Source: an uncultured Oscillibacter sp.
GTDB lineage: Bacteria > Bacillota > Clostridia > Oscillospirales > Oscillospiraceae
Direction: 5' to 3'
Assembly: GCA_900544105.1 (NCBI GenBank)
Contig: UQUC01000060.1
Location: 1-13,644, forward strand
Length of the DNA: 13,644 nucleotides
The translations under genes were made by a program, and so were the position numbers. Shown piece after piece: positions 1 through 6,782 of the stretch. The notes under the pieces were generated by a model. That model had not been told where the DNA came from. It made no database searches and saw only the letters and a list, made by a program, of their open reading frames with translations. Numbering within the stretch: the first letter of the stretch is position 1; each line of letters begins with the position of its first letter.

Positions 1-90
1 GCTTGCTTCATCCGCCACTGGCGGCGCTTCGCCTGTTTCCCTGCGCCATTGAAATTCTAAGTTTTCAGAACTTTATAAAAGTTCTGAAAA
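1..90 (+). repeat. Interspersed structured repeat, copy 1 (3' part only)
   Basis: These 90 bases match 4351-4440 at 85 of 90 positions; the differences cluster at 56-61. The copy is cut by the left edge of the window. It holds the 3' arm of a nested hairpin and an AT-rich terminal hairpin whose stem here extends to 15 bp (59-73 with 79-93, loop tataa), longer than in copy 2. The repeat is on the same strand in all three copies. The short open frames crossing it are not believable genes. Confidence 0.85.
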
Positions 91-128
91 CTTGCTCAGC
101 GGGGCGAAAATACTTTTTCGACACGCTG

Positions 129-160
129 ACCGCCCCGGTTTCTGACCGGGGCGGTGTTTT
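129..160 (+). terminator. GC-rich intrinsic terminator-like hairpin
   Basis: A perfect 10-bp stem (129-138 with 146-155, loop tttctga) is followed by GTTTTG on the plus strand. The U-tract is modest. It lies just after repeat copy 1 and just beyond the stop codon of the convergent ModE-like gene, whose own strand has no T-run after the stem. It most likely ends rightward transcription coming from the repeat or from a gene outside the window. Confidence 0.55.
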
Positions 161-162
161 GA

Positions 163-504
163 TTACGGTTTCGATTGGGGGAAGATCTCCTGAAAACGGG
201 CCTGACTGTAAGCGAAAATATCCGCTTCAAAGCGGCGGTAATCCGCCAAAAGCCGCTCTGCCTCCGGCGTCAGGGACGCGCCGCCGCCGTGACGGCCGCC
301 GATGGTGGAGTCCAGCAGCCGGAAGCCAAAGCCCTCCTCCGCCTCATGTATGATGCGCCATGCCTTAGAATAGGCCATCTCCATGGAGGCGGCAGCGGCC
401 CGCAGGGACCGGTGCTCCCGGACCCGCTCCAGCAGCTCCGCCACGCCGGGACCGAAAAAGCGCTGTCCATTTTGCAGAAAGCGGGGTGTCAGCTTCAATT
501 CCAT
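163..504 (-). CDS. ModE-like winged-helix transcriptional regulator (single domain)
   Basis: A 113-residue protein made only of the LysR-type winged helix-turn-helix found at the N-terminus of molybdate regulator ModE. Visible hallmarks are the residues SLRAAAASMEMAYSKAW (about 33-49) followed by the IIHEAEEGFGFRLLDS helix and a Gly/His-rich wing with GGRHGGGASLTPEAERLL. The C-terminal molybdate-binding (TOBE/MOP) domains of full ModE are absent, as is usual for this short clostridial subfamily, so a molybdate response is not implied. The start ATG follows GGGAGG at a good distance. It is divergent from the gene at 629 and the two promoters overlap, so the regulator may control itself and that gene (inference). 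No molybdate transport gene is nearby. Confidence 0.85.
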   Translation of the reverse strand: MELKLTPRFLQNGQRFFGPGVAELLERVREHRSLRAAAASMEMAYSKAWRIIHEAEEGFGFRLLDSTIGGRHGGGASLTPEAERLLADYRRFEADIFAYSQARFQEIFPQSKP

Positions 505-533
505 GGTATACCTCCCGTCGGCTTGATAAAATC

Positions 534-561
534 ATTGTATCATATTCCACCGGAATTGCAA
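534..561 (-). promoter_or_regulatory. Promoter of the ModE-like gene
   Basis: On the minus strand TTGCAA (556-561) and TACAAT (534-539) are separated by 16 bases, and TGA directly before the -10 makes an extended -10. The -35 hexamer is a palindrome and is shared with the divergent promoter. Confidence 0.65.
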
Positions 562-584
562 ACGGGAAAAGAACGTGGTATGAT
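556..584 (+). promoter_or_regulatory. Promoter of the immunity-like gene, sharing its -35 with the divergent promoter
   Basis: TTGCAA (556-561), a 17-base spacer, then TATGAT (579-584) preceded by TGG (extended -10). The same TTGCAA hexamer reads identically on the other strand, where it serves the ModE-like promoter, so the two promoters are back to back. Confidence 0.65.
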
Positions 585-628
585 TGGACTGTCAAAAATC
601 AGGCCATAGAGCCGGTAAGGAGAACACT

Positions 629-1066
629 ATGCTGCTGAAAAACGAGAACGCCAGTATTCGACTGGATTTTGTAAGCTACGAATTTCCGGAAACTGAATAC
701 GGAATGGATGAATACGATAAGAACTGGCTGCAACTGCGCTGCACCTGGGTGGATGAGGACGGATATACCCATAAGGACTCCAACGCCTGCCTGCTGGCTC
801 AGGAGCTGGCGGGGATGACCGCCGGGCTAAAGGTGCTGGCCGCCGGGATCAAGGACCGCTATGACAGCGACTTCATTTCGTCGGATCTCAGCCTGTTTGC
901 ATGGGCGGAGGGTGAGCTGTTCCGGGTGTATATCTCCTTTTATCTGCCCAACACCATGGATGGAGACGATACGGCGGAGCTGAACTGCACCCTTACCGGA
1001 CCGGAGCTGAAAGCGCTCATTGAGGATCTGGATCAGGCCTGCGCTCGGTTCCCAGAGCGGAAGTGA
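629..1066 (+). CDS. WapI-family-like immunity-type protein (tentative)
   Basis: A 145-residue acidic cytosolic protein with no signal or membrane segment. The start at 629 is preferred because GGTAAGGAG lies just upstream; the open frame continues 15 codons further 5' but without a site. The pattern of an N-terminal strand (IRLDFVSYEFPETE), a NWLQLRCTW strand, a DSNACLLAQELAGM segment, a central FISSDLSLFAWAE stretch and a closing LDQACARFPER helix resembles small proteins annotated as the WapI immunity family. That resemblance is from memory of the family, not a search. No toxin or polymorphic-toxin tail is next to it, so an immunity role is unproven; it could simply be an orphan conserved protein. 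It is followed 85 bases on by a lipoprotein gene on the same strand. Confidence 0.7.
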   Translation: MLLKNENASIRLDFVSYEFPETEYGMDEYDKNWLQLRCTWVDEDGYTHKDSNACLLAQELAGMTAGLKVLAAGIKDRYDSDFISSDLSLFAWAEGELFRVYISFYLPNTMDGDDTAELNCTLTGPELKALIEDLDQACARFPERK

Positions 1067-1085
1067 TCTCTCTGAACCGCAATTC

Positions 1086-1116
1086 TTGACAGCGAACGGT
1101 AAAATATGACCATATT
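1086..1116 (+). promoter_or_regulatory. Possible weak promoter before the lipoprotein gene
   Basis: A perfect TTGACA (1086-1091) is followed by CATATT (1111-1116) with a long 19-base spacer. The -35 is ideal and the -10 is poor, so the lipoprotein gene may have its own weak promoter in addition to read-through from the gene upstream. Confidence 0.3.
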
Positions 1117-1151
1117 CGTACAGGATCAACAGAACGAAGGAGGACGCCGCT

Positions 1152-1490
1152 ATGAAAAAGCTGACAGTCATTTTTCTGTGCCTGCTCCTTGCGTCCACTA
1201 CCCTCGGCTGCGGGAAAAGGAACGGGATCAGGGCGACCTACGATGGAAATATAAACACCTATTGCGAAATGGAGGATGGTACCTGGTCCTGCAATGACCG
1301 GTCCTACGAATACCGCCTTGAACGCAGGGGACGGTTGCCAAACGCGGAAAGAGATTCCGTGTTTGTGTACCTCAGCAACCTGCCGGATATCTCCCTTGAA
1401 CAGGCTGCAAAGGCATCGGGCCTTAGCAGTGACACAGCGGATTATTTTGCCGTCGAGGACGCCGTTTTAGTGGAGCTGCGGACGAAATAA
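1152..1490 (+). CDS. Small putative lipoprotein
   Basis: A 112-residue protein with an N-terminal Lys-Lys, a hydrophobic stretch (about residues 4-17) and a lipobox-like TLGC ending at Cys20; the -3 Thr is not canonical, so lipidation is probable rather than certain. The mature part is hydrophilic, with Cys37 and Cys46 (CEMEDGTWSC), and no domain that I recognise. The start is fixed by AAGGAGG upstream with ideal spacing. It lies 85 bases after the immunity-like gene and ends just before a strong terminator, so the two plus-strand genes probably form one short unit. Function unknown. Confidence 0.75.
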   Translation: MKKLTVIFLCLLLASTTLGCGKRNGIRATYDGNINTYCEMEDGTWSCNDRSYEYRLERRGRLPNAERDSVFVYLSNLPDISLEQAAKASGLSSDTADYFAVEDAVLVELRTK

Positions 1491-1527
1491 GTCTGCGCTT
1501 TTGAAGCCCAAACAGGATTTAAAACAG

Positions 1528-1567
1528 AAAAAGCCGCGGAAACCAGTCGGTTTCCGCGGCTTTTTTT
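1528..1567. terminator. Bidirectional intrinsic terminator
   Basis: A perfect 14-bp stem (1531-1544 with 1549-1562, loop agtc) is flanked by an A-run on the left and seven T on the right. It therefore serves both the plus-strand lipoprotein gene and the minus-strand MATE gene that converges on it. Confidence 0.92.
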
Positions 1568-1586
1568 GTTTGTGTGGCGAATGTGC

Positions 1587-3011
1587 TCAGGAGTCCGCTT
1601 CCTCCGGGCTTTCTTCCACTTGGGCGGCCAGCTCCGCTTCGTGGGCACGAAGCTCCCGGTCCACCTTTCTGGAAACGAAGAAATAGCAGATGAGGTGGGT
1701 GGCGGCCGTCAGAGCCCAGGAGAGGGGATAGACGATGTAGACCATCTCGATCCGGTGGTAGGCCGGAAGCCGGAACACGGTAGACAGCCAGATAAGCCGG
1801 GAGGCGCAGGCGCCCATCAGCGTGACCAGCATGGGCAGAATGTTGTACCCCACGCCACGCAGAGAACCGACGATCACATCCATGATGGCGTCCAGACCAT
1901 AGAACAGGGCGATCCAGCGGAGGCGCACCATACCGGCTGCCACCACCTCGGCGCTGGGGGAATAGATCCCCAGAAGCTGCGGGCCGAAATAGACGGCCAG
2001 AACGCTCAGAAGCTCTGTGGTCACAACGCCGGTCACAACGCTGATCCAGGCGATCTTCTTGATGCGCCGATAGTCACCGGCGCCGTAATTCTGGCTGGTA
2101 AAGGCTACGTTGGCCTGATAGAAAGCATTGATGTTGGCGTAGATGAATTGCTCGATGCTGATAGCGGCGGAACTGCCGGCCATAATGACCTCACCGAAGG
2201 AGTTGACGGAGGACTGCACCGTTACGTTGGCCAGAGAGAACAACATTCCCTGGATTCCGGCGGGGATGCCCACCTGCATGATCTGCTTGAGCTTGATGGG
2301 GTAGATTTTCAGCTGCCGAAGCTTCAGCCGCAGAGGACCGGTCTCCTTCATGAGACAGCGGACCACCAGTGCGGCAGAAATACACTGGGAGATCACGGTG
2401 GCCAATGCCACGCCTGCCACATCCATGTGGAAGTAGATGACAAAGACCAGATTCAGGATCACGTTGACAACGCCGGAGGCGAACAGGTAATAGAGAGGTC
2501 TTTGGGTATCGCCGCTGGCCCGCAGCAGAGCGGCGCCGAAGTTATAGAGCATGGTGGCGGTCATGCCGGCGAAGTAGATCCGCAGGTAGAGCGTGGCCAG
2601 ATCCAGCACCTTGGCGGGGCACTGCATCCAGATCAGGATGGTCCGGGCACCCAGAATACCGACCACTGTCAGGAACACGCCACTGTACAGGGAGAGCAGG
2701 ATGGAGGTGTGGACCGTTTTGCTGAGCTCCTCGTCCTCATGAGCGCCGAAGTACCGGGCAGCCAGAATGTTGGCGCCGATGGACAACCCTAAGAACATAT
2801 TGGTCAGCAGGGCGATCAGGGAGGTGTTGGAACCCACCGCCGCCAGGGAATTGTCACCGGCCCAGCGGCCGACCACCACCACGTCCGCCGCGTTGAACAG
2901 CAGTTGCAGCATGGTGGAGAGGGTCAGCGGGACGGCGAAGCGCAGCAGCTTCGGCAGGATCGCGCCATGCAGCATGTCGATCTCGTAGGTTTTCTTTGCG
3001 CTCCGCATCAT
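1587..3011 (-). CDS. MATE family multidrug/metabolite efflux transporter
   Basis: 474 residues, the usual MATE length, with about 12 hydrophobic segments in two halves. The N-half contains the family pattern LRFAVPLTLSTMLQLLFNAADVVVVGRW (described here only by its ends, residues about 22-49), then AVGSNTSLIALLTN and FLGLSIGANILAARYFGA, and the loop RASGDTQRPLYYLF; the C-half repeats the fold (GIPAGIQGMLFSLANVTVQ, FTSQNYGAGDYRRI, RGVGYNILPML). Such proteins export cationic compounds with Na+ or H+ antiport in the cytoplasmic membrane; the substrate cannot be read from sequence. The start is supported by AGGAGG six bases before the first of two tandem ATG codons. Transcribed alone from an extended -10 promoter, divergent from the DUF368 gene; it ends at the shared terminator. 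Confidence 0.95.
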   Translation of the reverse strand: MMRSAKKTYEIDMLHGAILPKLLRFAVPLTLSTMLQLLFNAADVVVVGRWAGDNSLAAVGSNTSLIALLTNMFLGLSIGANILAARYFGAHEDEELSKTVHTSILLSLYSGVFLTVVGILGARTILIWMQCPAKVLDLATLYLRIYFAGMTATMLYNFGAALLRASGDTQRPLYYLFASGVVNVILNLVFVIYFHMDVAGVALATVISQCISAALVVRCLMKETGPLRLKLRQLKIYPIKLKQIMQVGIPAGIQGMLFSLANVTVQSSVNSFGEVIMAGSSAAISIEQFIYANINAFYQANVAFTSQNYGAGDYRRIKKIAWISVVTGVVTTELLSVLAVYFGPQLLGIYSPSAEVVAAGMVRLRWIALFYGLDAIMDVIVGSLRGVGYNILPMLVTLMGACASRLIWLSTVFRLPAYHRIEMVYIVYPLSWALTAATHLICYFFVSRKVDRELRAHEAELAAQVEESPEEADS

Positions 3012-3074
3012 GGGAAACCTCCTGAAATACTGTCAAAAATACAGAAAAGGGTCGCCCTTCAGGGCAGTGCCCCT

Positions 3075-3103
3075 ATTCTAACACCGCCATAGCGGAAAAG
3101 CCA
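3075..3103 (-). promoter_or_regulatory. Probable promoter of the MATE gene
   Basis: On the minus strand TGGCTT (3098-3103), 17 bases, then TAGAAT (3075-3080) preceded by TGT (extended -10). The -35 is weak. The transcribed leader contains a small gcccttcagggc hairpin at 3053-3064. Confidence 0.5.
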
Positions 3104-3257
3104 CCCCTTTTTTAAAAAAGTTCTACCATTTTTTTTGTGGACACGCAAGGGCTTTTAGCGAAAGATCACTATGCCCTTCCCAAATGGGGAAACCGGGGCT
3201 TTTATGGGCCAAATCTTCAAAAATCACCAAAATTCTCAAATCGTTTACAGTTTCGGA
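3104..3257. other. Gene-free middle of the divergent intergenic region
   Basis: Between the two divergent promoters there is an AT-rich tract with long T and A runs (3107-3136) and no believable coding frame, RNA gene or clear operator. The open frames crossing it are overlapped by the DUF368 gene and lack ribosome binding sites. Confidence 0.5.
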
Positions 3258-3286
3258 TTGCGCGGAACGGGGAATGCTGATATGAT
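3258..3286 (+). promoter_or_regulatory. Promoter of the DUF368 gene
   Basis: TTGCGC (3258-3263), a 17-base spacer, then TATGAT (3281-3286) preceded by TGA, an extended -10. It lies about 27 bases before the AGGAGG site of the gene. Confidence 0.65.
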
Positions 3287-3319
3287 ACCCTTTATACAGT
3301 TTGAGTGAGGAGGTGGAAT

Positions 3320-4162
3320 ATGACGGACCCATATAAACGGGCTGATCGGGCACGCTGGCTGCGGGATCTGCTATGCGGTGCACTGATCGGCGCAGGGGCG
3401 ATCCTGCCCGGCGTCTCCGGCGGCGTACTGGCTGTGGTGTTCGACGTATACCGCCCCATGATGGAGACACTGTCCCATCCCGGACGGGGGATCCGAAAAT
3501 ATTGGCATATTTTCCTTCCCCTGGGGATCGGCTGGGCTGTGGGCTTTCTGGGTCTCGCCAAGGGGATCAGCGCCGCGTATGCCCTGTCGGACGCCGCTAC
3601 CATCTGGCTCTTTATCGGCCTTATTGCCGGAACGTTTCCTGCCCTCTGGCGGGAGGCAGGAAAGGAGGGCCATGGCCGGGCGGCGTGGATCGCCTGCGGC
3701 GTCTGCGCCCTGTCAGTGTTTTTGACGCTTTTCTATGTGCGCCATGTGCTTCACGTGACGGTGACGCCGAACTTCGGCTGGTACAACTTCTGCGGCGCGC
3801 TCTGGGGTGCCAGCGTGGTGTTGCCGGGATTGACCAGCTCCTCCATTATGATGGCGTTGGGGCTGTATGAGCCGCTGCTGAACAGCCTTGCGGAAATGCG
3901 GCTGCTGGCCCTGTCCGCCTGCCTGCCGGGAATGCTGCTGACCATGCTGCTGTTGGCCCGGGGTGTTACATGGCTGCTGCAAACCCATTACGCCGTGACC
4001 TTCCACGGAATCTTGGGCATTGTGGCGGCCTCCACACTGGTGATCGTTCCCATCCGGTATGACAGCGTAGGCGAGGTCGTGGCGTCGCTGCTCTGCTGCG
4101 CCGCCGGATTCCTGCTAGCCTTCTTTCTGGAAAAGCTGGACCGGGCTCTGCCCCGCGCCTGA
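3320..4162 (+). CDS. DUF368 (PopT-type) undecaprenyl-phosphate translocase
   Basis: 280 residues, multi-spanning membrane protein. The two internally related DUF368 signature loops are clear: GAGAILPGVSGG at residues 24-35 and a second GASVVLPGLTSSS at about 161-175, followed by LGLYEP. Recent work on this family reported that DUF368 proteins flip undecaprenyl phosphate back across the membrane for reuse in peptidoglycan and teichoic-acid synthesis, as DedA proteins also do; assigning that role here is by family. The ATG at 3320 has AGGAGG six bases upstream; a GTG 15 bases earlier lies inside that site and is rejected. No T-rich terminator follows on the plus strand, so transcripts may run into the repeat at 4210. 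Divergent from the MATE gene. Confidence 0.92.
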   Translation: MTDPYKRADRARWLRDLLCGALIGAGAILPGVSGGVLAVVFDVYRPMMETLSHPGRGIRKYWHIFLPLGIGWAVGFLGLAKGISAAYALSDAATIWLFIGLIAGTFPALWREAGKEGHGRAAWIACGVCALSVFLTLFYVRHVLHVTVTPNFGWYNFCGALWGASVVLPGLTSSSIMMALGLYEPLLNSLAEMRLLALSACLPGMLLTMLLLARGVTWLLQTHYAVTFHGILGIVAASTLVIVPIRYDSVGEVVASLLCCAAGFLLAFFLEKLDRALPRA

Positions 4163-4170
4163 ATCCGTGC

Positions 4171-4210
4171 CTGAAAAAGACCCCCGCCGCTCACAATGAG
4201 CGGCGAGGGA
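4171..4210 (-). terminator. Left copy of a duplicated terminator hairpin
   Basis: The stem around 4181-4208 (ccgccgctca / tgagcggcg core) is followed on the minus strand by CTTTTTC. The block 4171-4205 is almost the same as 4434-4467, with one extra A and one changed base after the core. On the plus strand there is no T-run, so it does not end the DUF368 gene well. Confidence 0.7.
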
Positions 4211-4440
4211 GTGAGCCTATCATTAAACGGTCAATTTTCCGCGACGGTAAGGAAGAGTGTGCGCGGGAAACCCAAGAGGGGATACACCGTCGGCTCAAGC
4301 CAAACAGCGGATACAAAGTATCCGCTGTTTGGGAGCCTTCCTCGAAACAGGCTTGCTTCATCCGCCACTGGCGGCGCTTCGCCTGTTTCCCTGCGCCATT
4401 GAAATCAAACATTTTCAGAACTTTATAAAAGTTCTGAAAA
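4210..4440 (+). repeat. Interspersed structured repeat, copy 2 (complete)
   Basis: A 231-bp unit whose left boundary is set by alignment with copy 3 (13588 onward) and whose right boundary is set by copy 1 (ending at 90). Stems seen on the plus strand are gagcc/ggctc (4213-4217 with 4292-4296), gacggt/accgtc (4243-4248 with 4286-4291), a perfect 15-bp hairpin with loop aaa (4300-4314 with 4318-4332), a nested hairpin gaaacaggc/gcctgtttc (4344-4352 with 4381-4389) enclosing ccgcc/ggcgg, and a 12-bp AT hairpin (4412-4423 with 4429-4440). Frames crossing it have no ribosome binding site and end in unrelated flank, so it looks like a structured RNA or a non-autonomous mobile repeat, not a gene. 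I do not recognise the family. Confidence 0.85.
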
Positions 4441-4478
4441 AGCCCCCGCCGCTCACAATGAGCGGCGGGGGGTTTGTG
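4434..4478 (-). terminator. Terminator of the abrB-like / Alum_res / EamA operon
   Basis: On the minus strand a perfect stem of about 13 bp (cccccgccgctca with its complement, loop around aat) ends in GGGGGCTTTTTC. It lies 16 bases beyond the EamA stop codon. It is the right-hand copy of the hairpin that also borders the repeat on the left. Confidence 0.88.
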
Positions 4479-4493
4479 TCGTATACAGTGGGC

Positions 4494-5459
4494 TTACAGG
4501 TCGAAGAAGCCCATGATGGCGATGCCGATGACCACCAGGCAGATCATGGCGTAGTGCTTCCAAGAGAGCTTTTCCTTCAGGAAGATGCGGCTCCACAGCA
4601 CGGAGGCGGCACAGTAGGAGGAAATGATGGGAGCGGACATGGCCAGATGGGCGGTGTCGGAAATGGCGTAGATATAGGCGAACTGGCCGGCAGTTTCGCA
4701 GATGGCGCCAAAGTACTTGGGGGCCTCCATTTTGGGAACCAACCGATCCTTCTTGATGACCACCACATAGACAAAGCAGAACACGGCGGCTGCAAGGAAG
4801 GTCAGTTCGTATGCGCAGTTGGCGGAGGCCGCCGCTTGATCGGCACATTCTCTCAGCGTGGCAAACCTACCGGCGATCATGTAGCGGTCCATCAGGATCT
4901 CCAGCACCCGGTTGTCGGCAAAGGTACCGGCGGCATCCAGCAGACAATAGGCTGCGGGAAGGGCGAGGGCGAGAAAGCTCTTGGCGTACTTATAGTTGCT
5001 GGCCTTCTGCCGCTCCAGACGAAGCTCTGGGTCCTCCGTGGCGTCCACCACACCCAGACCGATGGCGCCCGCGCACACCAGCAGAATGGCAACCAGGGCC
5101 AGAGGAGAGTAATCGTCACCGCCGACGAACAGCAGCGTCAGCACGGCCACCAATGCGCCGGAGGAATTGCAGATGGGTGAAGAAACGGACAGCTCGATGT
5201 ATCGCAGGCCCAGATAGCCCAGGGCCATGGAGCTGATATACAGCAGGGACACCGGCAGGTAGGTCCAGATGACGGACCAGCTGATAGCCGTGCCGCCTAC
5301 GAAGATCTCAAAGGCGGCGTGAAGGCCCATCACCACGCCCACGGCGATGACCATTTTCAGATGACTGTAACGGTCGCTGCCATCCCGGCAGCCGATTTTG
5401 GAAAAGAGGTCGCTGCCGCTCCAGCACAGGAGGGCAGTCAGGGAAAGCCAAAGCCACAT
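4494..5459 (-). CDS. EamA / drug-metabolite transporter (DMT) superfamily permease
   Basis: 321 residues with about ten membrane helices in two EamA halves. The N-half begins with ALLCWSGSDLFSKIG, the typical first helix, and the C-half ends with SYCAASVLWSRIFLKEKLSW followed by a last helix, the usual position of the conserved Glu of EamA proteins. An enlarged loop at about residues 180-225 (containing MDRYMIAGRFATLRE) separates the halves and is longer than usual. It should sit in the cytoplasmic membrane and export or exchange a small metabolite; the substrate is unknown. AAGGAGA precedes the ATG. It follows the Alum_res gene by 42 bases and is the last gene of the operon, so it may move a substrate or product of that PLP enzyme (inference). 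Confidence 0.9.
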   Translation of the reverse strand: MWLWLSLTALLCWSGSDLFSKIGCRDGSDRYSHLKMVIAVGVVMGLHAAFEIFVGGTAISWSVIWTYLPVSLLYISSMALGYLGLRYIELSVSSPICNSSGALVAVLTLLFVGGDDYSPLALVAILLVCAGAIGLGVVDATEDPELRLERQKASNYKYAKSFLALALPAAYCLLDAAGTFADNRVLEILMDRYMIAGRFATLRECADQAAASANCAYELTFLAAAVFCFVYVVVIKKDRLVPKMEAPKYFGAICETAGQFAYIYAISDTAHLAMSAPIISSYCAASVLWSRIFLKEKLSWKHYAMICLVVIGIAIMGFFDL

Positions 5460-5501
5460 GGGGAAGGTCTCCTTATTGAAATTGAAAAATTAGAATTGGA
5501 C

Positions 5502-6782
5502 TTACAGGGTCACGAGACCGGCGTCCACCAGCTTTTGCAGGCTCATGAGGATGCCCAGCTTGGCGTGATACCAGGTGAGGCCGCCCTGGAAATAGACGGC
5601 GTAAGGGGCGCGGATGGGGCCGTCGGCGGACAGCTCGATGCTGCTGCCCTGCACGAAAGCGCCTGCCGCCATGATGACATCGGAATCGTAGCCGGGCATG
5701 GCCCAAGGCTCTGGGGTCACATAGCTGTCTACCGGTGCGGCGGCCTGGATACCGCCACAGAAGGCCACCATAGCCTCCCGGCTGCCCAGCGTCACCGCCT
5801 GAATGATGTCGTGGCGGCTTTCCGTGGCGTTGGGGACGCAGGCAAAGCCCAGCTTTTCATAGACGTTGGCGGCAAAGACGGCGCCCTTCAATGCACCGGA
5901 TACCACAGTGGGGGCCAGGAACAAGCCCTGATAGAAGGCGGGCATCAGACCCAGGTTTGCGCCGACCTCCTGCCCCAGACCGGGGGCGGATAGCCGGTAA
6001 GCGCACCGCTCCACGCACTCCTTGGTGCCGCAGATGTAGCCGCCGATGGGGGCCAGACCGCCGCCGGGGTTTTTGATGAGACTGCCTACTACCATATCGG
6101 CGCCCATATCAGAAGGCTCCATGCGCTCCACAAATTCGCCGTAGCAGTTGTCCACCATGACCTTGACGTCAGGTTTGATCTCTTTGCAGAAGCGGATCAG
6201 TTCTCCAATCTGTTCCACCGAGAAGCTGGGGCGGGTGGCGTACCCTTTGGAGCGCTGGATGGTGATGAGCTTGGTGCGCTCGTTGATCTTGGAGCGGATG
6301 GCATCGTAGTCAAAGGTGCCGTCGGCCTTCAGGTCCGCCTGGGCGTAGGTAACGCCGTACTCCTTCAAAGAGCACTTGCTCTCCCGGATGCCGATGACCT
6401 CCTCCAGCGTGTCATAGGGTGCGCCCACGGGGGAGAGCAGCTCGTCTCCCGGCAGCAGATTGGCAGACAGGGCCACAGTCAGGGCGTGGGTGCCGCAAGT
6501 GATCTGGGGCCGCACCAGCGCGGCCTCCGTGTGGAACACGTCTGCATAGACCCGTTCCAGATTGTCCCGGCCCTCGTCATCATAACCGTAGCCGGTGGTG
6601 GCGGCGAAGTGGGTGGCATTCACCCGATTCTTCTGCATGGCGGACAGGACCTTGGCCTGATTGTATTCCGACGTCTGGTCGATAGCGTCAAACCGGTCCC
6701 GCAGCTCCGCAATGATCCGCTCTCCGTATTCATAGACAGCCGCGCTGACGCCCAACTGTTCGTACATGGATTCCATTTTCAT
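5502..6782 (-). CDS. Methionine gamma-lyase family (Alum_res) PLP-dependent enzyme
   Basis: 426 residues, full length for the Alum_res / Met_gamma_lyase family (once called aluminium resistance protein), a fold-type I PLP enzyme related to cystathionine lyases. The PLP-binding features are visible: VDNCYGEF with Asp211, and the probable Schiff-base Lys237 in GSLIKNPGGGLAP. Further family motifs are RPQITCGTHAL (91-101), SPVGAPYDTLEEVIG and QRSKGY. The true substrate of this subfamily is not settled; C-S lyase activity on a sulfur amino acid is the family expectation. Its ATG overlaps the stop of the AbrB-like gene by four bases (ATGA), which implies translational coupling, and the EamA permease follows. 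No methionine or cysteine pathway genes are adjacent. Confidence 0.93.
   Translation of the reverse strand: MKMESMYEQLGVSAAVYEYGERIIAELRDRFDAIDQTSEYNQAKVLSAMQKNRVNATHFAATTGYGYDDEGRDNLERVYADVFHTEAALVRPQITCGTHALTVALSANLLPGDELLSPVGAPYDTLEEVIGIRESKCSLKEYGVTYAQADLKADGTFDYDAIRSKINERTKLITIQRSKGYATRPSFSVEQIGELIRFCKEIKPDVKVMVDNCYGEFVERMEPSDMGADMVVGSLIKNPGGGLAPIGGYICGTKECVERCAYRLSAPGLGQEVGANLGLMPAFYQGLFLAPTVVSGALKGAVFAANVYEKLGFACVPNATESRHDIIQAVTLGSREAMVAFCGGIQAAAPVDSYVTPEPWAMPGYDSDVIMAAGAFVQGSSIELSADGPIRAPYAVYFQGGLTWYHAKLGILMSLQKLVDAGLVTL

Noticed and set aside
1..160. CRISPR array
   Set aside because: The repeats in the window are long, few and widely spaced; there are no short regularly spaced repeats and no cas genes.
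163..504. Full molybdate regulator ModE
   Set aside because: Only the DNA-binding domain is present and no molybdate transport or cofactor genes are nearby.
1566..2792. A 408-codon open frame on the plus strand opposite the MATE gene
   Set aside because: Its start lies in the terminator stem region, its composition is biased to Gly/Asp/His/Gln, and the minus-strand MATE protein fits the family along its whole length.
4191..4412. Small frames on either strand of repeat copy 2 as a possible gene
   Set aside because: They use hairpin arms as codons, have no ribosome binding site and do not share start and stop with the other copies, so the repeat looks non-coding.
4257..5180. A 307-codon frame beginning in the repeat and running opposite the EamA gene
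   Set aside because: It joins the repeat, a terminator hairpin and the antisense of a membrane protein; this is not a plausible protein.
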